Shown here: one piece after another, positions 1 through 4,450 of the stretch
Numbering within the stretch: position 1 is the first letter of the stretch
How the letters are laid out: every line of letters starts with the position of its first letter
Assembly (NCBI GenBank): GCA_036803025.1
Contig: DAIRVC010000153.1
Coordinates: 1-6,476 of the forward strand
Source of the DNA: DAIRVC01 sp036803025
GTDB taxonomy: Bacteria; Chloroflexota; Anaerolineae; Anaerolineales; E44-bin32
Length of the DNA: 6,476 nucleotides
Reading direction: 5' to 3'
Notes under the pieces: generated by a model
The model's input: the letters and a program-made list of their open reading frames with translations, nothing else
Databases searched by the model: none
Told to the model about the DNA's origin: nothing
Program-made: the position numbers and the translations under genes

Positions 1-335
1 TCGAACTCGCCGGGGCCCGGGCAGAGGTTGGGATCATGGATGGAGGCGTCGGGAGGCGTGTTGATGATGTCGCAGATGAAGACATCGGCCGTGGCCGGAT
101 TGAGCGCGTTGAGCGTGATGAACTCCGTGGCCGAGGCCTCGATCTGAGACACCGATCGCCCTTCCCGGAACTGGTTGGCCGCTGCCAACGCCGCCGCATC
201 TGTCGCCCGCCGCAGGTGGCCGAGGCTGCTGAACAAGATCCCGGCGTCAACCGCCAGGCCGACAAACGCCGCCAGCCCGACGAATGCCAGGGCGATCAGG
301 ACCAGGACTTGCCCGCGTTGTTGTGTGCGACTCAT
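1..335 (-). CDS. TadG-like Flp pilus-assembly protein, C-terminus cut by window edge
   Basis: The first 111 residues of a membrane-anchored protein that continues past the left edge. ATG at 335 has a good AGGTGG site and lies 9 bp after the tadE stop. MSRTQQRGQVLVLIALAF opens a single transmembrane anchor reaching about residue 30. VDAGILF (29-35) and RRATDAAALAAANQ (42-55) are the hallmark of the Tad/TadE-TadG-like N-terminal domain, usually written as VDxG and DAAALA. Unlike TadE it lacks glutamate at +5 after the RGQ glycine, so I expect an uncleaved anchor rather than a processed pseudopilin. Cys88 and Cys105 lie in the extracytoplasmic part. TadG proteins often end in a von Willebrand A domain; whether this one does cannot be seen. 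It probably works with TadE in pilus assembly or attachment. Confidence 0.85.
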   Translation of the reverse strand, partial: MSRTQQRGQVLVLIALAFVGLAAFVGLAVDAGILFSSLGHLRRATDAAALAAANQFREGRSVSQIEASATEFITLNALNPATADVFICDIINTPPDASIHDPNLCPGPGEF

Positions 336-340
336 GGCAT

Positions 341-346
341 CCACCT
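341..346 (-). promoter_or_regulatory. Ribosome-binding site of the TadG-like gene
   Basis: Minus-strand AGGTGG ends 5 nt before ATG at 335 and overlaps the last bases of the tadE stop codon. This fits a tight two-gene unit. Another ATG at 340-338 is out of frame. Confidence 0.65.
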
Positions 347-989
347 AAGGGATCGGCGTCGGCTCGGCGAATGTGTTCGGCATCAGCGTGTAGGCGTGCA
401 GTGTGACCGGATTGGGCACGAAGGCAGTGATCCACGGCAGCGCAAGAATCATGTGATAGTCGTAGAAGATCTCGACCATGACCACCCCCGTGCTCGGGGT
501 GGTCCCAGGCAGAGTCGAGAGCATCGCCTGGACCTCGGCGGTGGTGAAGTCGGAAGCATGCTGGTTGTTCAGGCTCCAGCCATCCGCATCCGGGAGGCCA
601 TTCGCCCCGAGGCGCTGCGTGATCGTCGTTCCCGAGACGGTGAACACCGAGATCACCAGATCGTCGGTGTCACCCGGCGGAGGATCGGTCGGGTCGAGCT
701 CGATCTGCGGGGCCAGTGCCTGGTGGACCACACACGGGACCAGCCGATAGAAATACCCGCTGTTGACGCAATCGAAGATACCATCGTCCGTGTCCAGCGG
801 GTCGAGGTTGGCGGCGAAACGGGCGCCGTCACGGGCGGCGTCGATTACATCCAGGTAGTAGTTCAGCATGAATCCGAGTTCGATCACCCCCGAAATCATG
901 ATGAGCAGGATAGGCAAGATGACAACGAACTCGACCAGACTCTGTCCGCGGGACTTGGGGGACCGCGAGTGCCGTGGTTTGATGTGCAC
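345..989 (-). CDS. tadE: TadE-like pseudopilin of a Tad/Flp pilus system
   Basis: A 214-residue single-pass protein (216 if translation starts at GTG 995). A short basic N-terminus leads to SRGQSLVEFVVILPILL, the TadE-domain opening, with a transmembrane helix through about residue 40. The word G-QSLVEF carries the prepilin-peptidase signals Gly(-1), Glu(+5) and an aromatic at +6, so cleavage after Gly15 is predicted; TadE and TadF of Aggregatibacter are processed this way by TadV. DAARDGARFAA (50-60) is also typical of the domain. The remaining ~150 residues are rich in Asp, Pro and Thr, extracytoplasmic by topology, and include two cysteines (Cys74 and Cys86) that could form a disulfide. 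It follows the prepilin peptidase gene by 235 bp and is followed by a TadG-like gene after 9 bp. Role: minor pseudopilin in pilus assembly (family knowledge). No Flp major pilin, ATPase or secretin gene is in the window. Confidence 0.88.
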   Translation of the reverse strand: MHIKPRHSRSPKSRGQSLVEFVVILPILLIMISGVIELGFMLNYYLDVIDAARDGARFAANLDPLDTDDGIFDCVNSGYFYRLVPCVVHQALAPQIELDPTDPPPGDTDDLVISVFTVSGTTITQRLGANGLPDADGWSLNNQHASDFTTAEVQAMLSTLPGTTPSTGVVMVEIFYDYHMILALPWITAFVPNPVTLHAYTLMPNTFAEPTPIP

Positions 990-994
990 GTTCA

Positions 995-998
995 CCTC
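995..998 (-). promoter_or_regulatory. Ribosome-binding site that decides the tadE start
   Basis: Minus-strand GAGG at 998-995 sits 5 nt before GTG at 989. A longer frame starts at GTG 995, but that codon overlaps this site and has no Shine-Dalgarno sequence of its own, so 989 is the better start. Confidence 0.5.
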
Positions 999-1050
999 TC
1001 AGACAGGGCCCGAATCCCCAGCTGGCCGCGCCGGACCTGGCGGCAGCTTC

Positions 1051-1056
1051 ATTATA
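1051..1056 (-). promoter_or_regulatory. TATAAT -10 element upstream of tadE
   Basis: A perfect TATAAT on the minus strand in the 235-bp gap between the prepilin peptidase and tadE. The predicted start near 1044 gives a leader of about 55 nt before the GTG at 989. No clear -35 is visible at the usual distance. It would give tadE and the TadG-like gene their own promoter. The rest of the gap holds nothing I can support: an Arg/Pro-rich frame (999-1238) there has no recognisable pilin or other family. Confidence 0.5.
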
Positions 1057-1224
1057 GGGCGGGGCCCCGTTCGGCCGGGCAGTACCCGGGAACTAGGGAC
1101 GGGGACTGTCGCTGGAGCGGGACGGAACTGTAACGGCATCAGGACAATTCGGAGCAGGCCAGCCGCCCCACGCCGACGGCATCGCCGATTCCGGACGGCC
1201 GTGCGAGGCGGAAGGGCCGAGCCT

Positions 1225-2016
1225 CTAGCCGCCGACAAGCGGCTGGAAGACCTCCCTTCCGCCGAAGTAGACCACCCAGGCTCCCAGGATCAGGAACGGG
1301 CCATACGGGATCGGCGTGAAGGCCGAGTAGCGGCGGCGGGCGACCATCCAGACTACGTAGCCCAGGCTGAACAGGCCGGCGGCCAGAATTCCCAACAGCA
1401 GCGCCACGATCACGCCCGGCCAGCCGACCGCCAGGCCGATCACCGCCGACAGCGTGACGTCGCCGAACCCGAAGGCGACCTCATCCAACGGGTGCTTTCG
1501 CAGCCGGGCGACAAGACGCGCGAACAGGCCGCCCAACAGATACAGCCCCAGAACCAGAGCAAGGCCCACCAGCCCGCCCAGGAGGGTCTTGGTCAGTCCT
1601 CGGGCGGGGTCGAGCGCGTGCGCCGCGCCGACCACAACCGCCGCCGGGAGGCTGACGGCATGCAGGATCAGCCGGTGTTCGAGGTCGATGAGACCGATCA
1701 GCAGGAGAATCGCCCCGACCAGGAAGCCAAGGACGAATTCTTTCGGGGCGGGGTTGCGCTGCCAGATCCAGACCGCGCCGGCGATCGCAGCCAGTTCGAC
1801 GGTCACCGCCCGCCAGCCGCGCGGCCGCCCGCAGTAGGCGCAGACCGCCGCGCCCGCCAGGCCGCCGACGACTGCCGACCACGCCCGCGCCGGGCGCGGC
1901 GCCCCACACGCCGGGCAGGCCGGAGGCGTCACCCGGCGCGCCGTCGGCAGGCTGTCGGCCACGACATTGATGGCCGCGCCGGTCACCCATCCAAGAAGTG
2001 CGGCGATCCAATCCAC
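1225..2016 (-). CDS. pilD: A24-family prepilin peptidase, PilD type
   Basis: A 263-residue polytopic inner-membrane aspartic protease that removes the short leader of type IV/Tad prepilins and pseudopilins. Full-length PilD proteins also methylate the new N-terminus. The N-terminal GWVTGAAINVVADSLP (9-24) matches the family's G-x3-GSFLNVV-x-RLP opening. A zinc-type tetracysteine follows (CPACG, Cys34 and Cys37; CAYCG, Cys59 and Cys62). The catalytic aspartates are Asp111 (LIDLEHRLI) and Asp186 (GFGDVTLS). The C-terminus has TPIPYGPFLILGA (234-246). About seven hydrophobic segments follow residue 66. The proline usually just after the first aspartate motif is a leucine here (RLIL). GTG at 2016 is the start because the conserved opening begins at residue 9; there is no Shine-Dalgarno site, but a TATAAT lies just upstream. 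A TadE-like substrate is encoded next. The cysteine domain makes it the long PilD form rather than the short TadV form usual in Tad clusters. Confidence 0.95.
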   Translation of the reverse strand: MDWIAALLGWVTGAAINVVADSLPTARRVTPPACPACGAPRPARAWSAVVGGLAGAAVCAYCGRPRGWRAVTVELAAIAGAVWIWQRNPAPKEFVLGFLVGAILLLIGLIDLEHRLILHAVSLPAAVVVGAAHALDPARGLTKTLLGGLVGLALVLGLYLLGGLFARLVARLRKHPLDEVAFGFGDVTLSAVIGLAVGWPGVIVALLLGILAAGLFSLGYVVWMVARRRYSAFTPIPYGPFLILGAWVVYFGGREVFQPLVGG

Positions 2017-2024
2017 GGCGGGGG

Positions 2025-2030
2025 ATTATA
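2025..2030 (-). promoter_or_regulatory. TATAAT -10 element, near-leaderless promoter of the prepilin peptidase
   Basis: A perfect TATAAT lies on the minus strand, with its last base 9 nt before the GTG at 2016 (8 nt between them). A sigma-70-type start would fall near 2018, giving a leader of about 2 nt. The bases between are C-rich with no Shine-Dalgarno sequence. No convincing -35 hexamer is seen 16-18 bp upstream. A perfect TATAAT is improbable by chance in this GC-rich DNA, and the only two I found are both upstream of gene starts. Confidence 0.6.
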
Positions 2031-2055
2031 CCCGGCCGGCCGCCCCACGCTTGGC

Positions 2056-2069
2056 GCGCGAGCACGCGC
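2056..2069 (-). terminator. Weak hairpin after yqeC-mocA, possible terminator
   Basis: GCGCG (2056-2060) and CGCGC (2065-2069) pair around a 4-nt loop, 10 nt after the yqeC-mocA stop codon and before the prepilin peptidase promoter. No T-run follows, so intrinsic termination is unlikely to be efficient. In such GC-rich DNA a 5-bp stem may be chance. Confidence 0.2.
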
Positions 2070-2078
2070 AGGCGCCGC

Positions 2079-3416
2079 TCAGGCCAGACCCTCGAGGCGG
2101 CTCAGATCTTCCGGCGTATCCACGTCGATCAGGATGCGCGCATCCCAAGGGACTCCGCTGATCTCGAATCGATCGAAGACGGCCCGGCCGCCGCGGTCGC
2201 CGGTCACCTGACGCAGCGCCGGGAAGGTCACCCGGTCGAAGAGGACCGGGTTGGCCCAGCGGCCGAGGACCTGCGGCGCGACGATCGCTGCCGGGTTTCG
2301 AGCGTGGGTCCGGCGCAGTTCGCGCACCAGCGTGCCGTCGACCAGGGGCGTGTCGCTGAGAAGGAACACGACCGCCTCGGCCCCCGGCGCTGCCGCCTGC
2401 AGCCCGCGCCGCAATGAGGTGCTCTGCCCCTGCTCCCAGTCCGGGTTGTCCACAATGCGCGCAGGCTCGTCCCGGAGCGCGGCGCGGATCTCTTGCGCCT
2501 GAGCGCCGCAGACGACCACGATCGGATTCAGGCCGCCTTGGCGGGCGGCCTGCAGCGCGTGCCAGACCAGCGGTCGGCCGCGCCAAAGCAGAAGTTGCTT
2601 GGCCTGGCCCAGGCGCTGCGAGCCCCCGGCCGCCAACACCACACCGGCCACGCGCGCGTGGACCTCGCACTCACGCCCCTCAGCGGAAGCCTGGGCCGAG
2701 ACGACCGCCTGAATCGCTCCGTTGGCCAGGAGCTGCGCCGCAACGGCCTCCAGGTCGGCGCGCTTAGCCAGGGCGTCGATCTTGTTGAGCAGCACGCGCA
2801 CTTCCGCGGCGGCGGGAATGCCTTTGAGCCCGCCGCGCCGGTCGCCCAGCACGCGCACGATGTCCGCCGGGTCGATCCGGGCGCCGACCGGCTTTCCCGC
2901 CAATGCCGCTACGCGCTCCGGCCGATGGACGACGGGCAACTCCAGCAGGGCGCCGATGGCATCCAACCCGGCCACCGGCACAACCAGGTCCGCCTCTGCC
3001 GGGATGACCGGTTCGTTCTCCCCAGGCGCCTTGAGCGACGCGTTGCGAGCGCCGTCGGCCTCCACGAGCGTACTGCCGCCGATCGCGGCTGTGATCTGGC
3101 ATGCCAGACTCAGGTCCTCCAGCCTCAACCCCAGCCACTTGGGCTCCGTCGTCGATAGCGGACCGGTCAGAAGCACGGAGCGCCTGGCCAGCAGCAGGTC
3201 CGCCAGCCCCTGCAGGTCGCTCGTCCGGCGGATCACCCGGTGCACGCCGGCGATGCCGGACTGATCGCGGCCGATCTTGGTCGAAGTGGTGACCAGCAGC
3301 GGGAAGTCGCCCTGGACCTCGCGCACGATCCGGGCGATGGCGGCCGTCTTACCCCCTGCCCCGACGAAGGCCGCCACGCGGCCCGGCGTCAGGCGCAGCG
3401 CGTCAGTCAGGCGCAT
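2079..3416 (-). CDS. yqeC-mocA: YqeC-MocA fusion: hydroxylase accessory domain plus molybdenum cofactor cytidylyltransferase
   Basis: One 445-residue protein joins two families usually encoded separately. Residues 1 to about 245 are YqeC: P-loop-like GAGGKT (19-24), TTSTKIG (43-49), VEADGARNASLKAPGENEP (118-136) and NKID (211-214). Residues about 255-445 are a MobA/MocA-like nucleotidyltransferase: LAAGGSQRLGQAKQLL (261-276), SDTPLVD (354-360), NPVLFDR (389-395), TGDRGGR (405-411) and DVDTPEDL (431-438). The LAAG signature, rather than LAGG, favours CTP, giving the molybdopterin cytosine dinucleotide used by xanthine oxidase-family enzymes. I chose ATG at 3416. The frame opens 37 codons earlier, but that extension has no family resemblance and lies wholly within yqeB; the chosen start overlaps yqeB by 14 bp and begins MRLTDALRL, typical of YqeC. 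No frameshift or stop separates the domains. The product is probably cytoplasmic and services the upstream hydroxylase. Confidence 0.92.
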   Translation of the reverse strand: MRLTDALRLTPGRVAAFVGAGGKTAAIARIVREVQGDFPLLVTTSTKIGRDQSGIAGVHRVIRRTSDLQGLADLLLARRSVLLTGPLSTTEPKWLGLRLEDLSLACQITAAIGGSTLVEADGARNASLKAPGENEPVIPAEADLVVPVAGLDAIGALLELPVVHRPERVAALAGKPVGARIDPADIVRVLGDRRGGLKGIPAAAEVRVLLNKIDALAKRADLEAVAAQLLANGAIQAVVSAQASAEGRECEVHARVAGVVLAAGGSQRLGQAKQLLLWRGRPLVWHALQAARQGGLNPIVVVCGAQAQEIRAALRDEPARIVDNPDWEQGQSTSLRRGLQAAAPGAEAVVFLLSDTPLVDGTLVRELRRTHARNPAAIVAPQVLGRWANPVLFDRVTFPALRQVTGDRGGRAVFDRFEISGVPWDARILIDVDTPEDLSRLEGLA

Positions 3417-4260
3417 GGCCAGCACCCAGCAGGCGGCGCAACTCCGGACGAGACAGGATCGCCTCCACAACACCGCCCCCGACCGCCAGCGCCTTGTCTG
3501 AAATCTGACGGCAGAAGGCGATGTCACCGCGAGGGTCGACGTCGCCGACCTTCTGGCCCCGCCGGACTTCCAGGCCGTCGTGCATCAGCCCGCGCAGCAC
3601 GCCATCGAAGGGCGCTGACAGAGCAGCAGTCCCCACACGAGCGAGCGTCGTTCCGGATGTGACCCGTGTGCCCAGCGGCACTCCGTCGTGCAGCTCTCCG
3701 TCCGCCGGCGCGCGCAGCACACGGTCACCGGCATGGCCGCGCACCGCTTCGGGCACGCCAGTGTCGGGATCGGCCAGGCCTTGCCAGATCACGCGTCCCA
3801 GGTGATGGCCGCGCTGGGTTTCTACGACTGCATGGCAGTCGGCCCCGGCAGTGAAGCCCGGGCCGAGGCCCACCACCAGGAGGGCAGCCTCCATCCCGAA
3901 TTCGGGCGCGCGCTTGCGCATGCGCCCGTCGACCAGGACCTCCGGCCGCAGCTCCTTGCGGCACTCGGCCAGAGGGTCGACCAGGACCGGGATCCGGCGC
4001 ATCGCCAGCGCCCGGCGTGCCTGCGCCAGTGAGTCGACCCGAATGGCGGTCAGGTCCTCGACGTGCGTCTCGCCGGCGTAGACGGCCTCGGCCAGCGCCA
4101 CCAGGCGGCGGATCGCCAGCGGTTGGGCGATCTCGGTGACGACCACGGACATGCCGGCCCGCCACAGGCGGGCGGCGACCCCGGTTGCGAGATCGCCGCC
4201 GCCGCGCAGGAGGACCAGCGGCCGGGTCGCTGCGCTGTCAACCGGCGGCGGTTCGGTCAC
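3403..4260 (-). CDS. yqeB: YqeB, selenium-dependent molybdenum hydroxylase accessory protein (EF2563 family)
   Basis: A 285-residue protein, near the family's usual 260-270, starting at GTG with a good GGAG site 7 nt upstream. The N-terminal half has a Rossmann-like nucleotide-binding start, VLLRGGGDLATGVAARL (16-32), followed by the family words EIAQPLAIRR (43-52) and EAVYAGE (58-64). The middle holds ETQRGHHLGRVIW (147-159) and DPDTGVP (164-170). The C-terminal part looks like a small biotinyl/lipoyl-type sandwich, with RAPADG (183-188), APFDGVLRGL (216-225), KVGDVDPRGD (237-246) and SDKALAVGGGVVEAIL (254-269). No signal peptide or membrane segment is visible, so it should be cytoplasmic. 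Family members accompany selenium-dependent molybdenum hydroxylases and are thought to act in enzyme maturation; the chemistry is unproven. It follows the large-subunit gene and overlaps the next gene by 14 bp, which fits one transcript and translational coupling. No XdhC-type maturase gene is visible. Confidence 0.93.
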   Translation of the reverse strand: MTEPPPVDSAATRPLVLLRGGGDLATGVAARLWRAGMSVVVTEIAQPLAIRRLVALAEAVYAGETHVEDLTAIRVDSLAQARRALAMRRIPVLVDPLAECRKELRPEVLVDGRMRKRAPEFGMEAALLVVGLGPGFTAGADCHAVVETQRGHHLGRVIWQGLADPDTGVPEAVRGHAGDRVLRAPADGELHDGVPLGTRVTSGTTLARVGTAALSAPFDGVLRGLMHDGLEVRRGQKVGDVDPRGDIAFCRQISDKALAVGGGVVEAILSRPELRRLLGAGHAPD

Positions 4261-4267
4261 GATTCTT

Positions 4268-4271
4268 CTCC
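4268..4271 (-). promoter_or_regulatory. Ribosome-binding site of yqeB
   Basis: On the minus strand GGAG is followed by 7 nt and then GTG at 4260. This is well placed and decides the GTG start of yqeB. The site lies just outside the left end of the repeat element. Confidence 0.7.
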
Positions 4272-4282
4272 AGTTGGCCCAA

Positions 4283-4414
4283 TGTCATGTTGAGCCGCGG
4301 CCCGCGTTGAAGAGTCGCAGGCTCTTCCCCCGTGCGGCGAAGGATCTCGCTCTCGCGCCACCGAGATCCTTCGCTTCGCCTCCTGGCCGGCCTTCCAGGG
4401 CAGGCGGGATGACA
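4283..4414. repeat. Hairpin-rich intergenic repeat with TGTCAT/ATGACA ends
   Basis: This block fills most of the 190-bp gap between the hydroxylase large subunit and yqeB. It begins TGTCAT (4283-4288) and ends with the inverted copy ATGACA (4409-4414). Inside are three nested-side inverted repeats: GAAGAG/CTCTTC (4309-4314 and 4322-4327), a perfect 13-bp pair (4337-4349 and 4362-4374), and CCTGG/CCAGG (4382-4386 and 4395-4399). The core words GAAGGATCTC/GAGATCCTTC with flanking TGTCAT resemble a dispersed intergenic repeat type I have seen in several GC-rich bacterial genomes; this recognition is from memory. It encodes nothing convincing. It could be a MITE-like or REP-like element, and its transcript would fold between two operon genes. 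Only one copy is in this window, so repetitiveness is not shown here. Confidence 0.6.
4337..4374. repeat. Perfect 13-bp inverted repeat, core of the intergenic element
   Basis: GCGAAGGATCTCG at 4337-4349 is matched exactly by CGAGATCCTTCGC at 4362-4374, with a 12-nt spacer. In RNA it forms a strong 13-bp stem. No T-run follows on either strand, so it does not look like a standard intrinsic terminator. Read from the minus strand, it lies between the large-subunit stop and the yqeB start and could attenuate read-through or stabilise the upstream mRNA end (inference). Confidence 0.8.
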
Positions 4415-4450
4415 CGCGGATGGGTGCATGGGCAGGGTTGCGCCGGCAGC

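Noticed and set aside
36..1133. 365-residue frame on the plus strand
   Set aside because: It is antisense to tadE and the TadG-like gene, is Arg/Asp/Gln-rich with no domain, and arises from GC-rich codon bias.
999..1238. 79-residue minus-strand frame in the gap before tadE
   Set aside because: Pro/Arg-rich, no hydrophobic segment or pilin motif, contains the TATAAT within it, and has no ribosome-binding site I can see.
868..2211. 447-residue frame on the plus strand
   Set aside because: It lies opposite the prepilin peptidase, whose motifs are clear; low-complexity Arg/Ala/Gln composition with no family motif.
3417..3527. 37-codon upstream extension of the yqeC-mocA frame
   Set aside because: It lies entirely within yqeB, is Arg/Cys/Trp-rich and has no YqeC resemblance; the ATG at 3416 begins the recognisable family sequence.
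4337..4374. 13-bp hairpin as an intrinsic terminator of the large-subunit gene
   Set aside because: No T-run follows on either strand, and functionally linked genes continue downstream.
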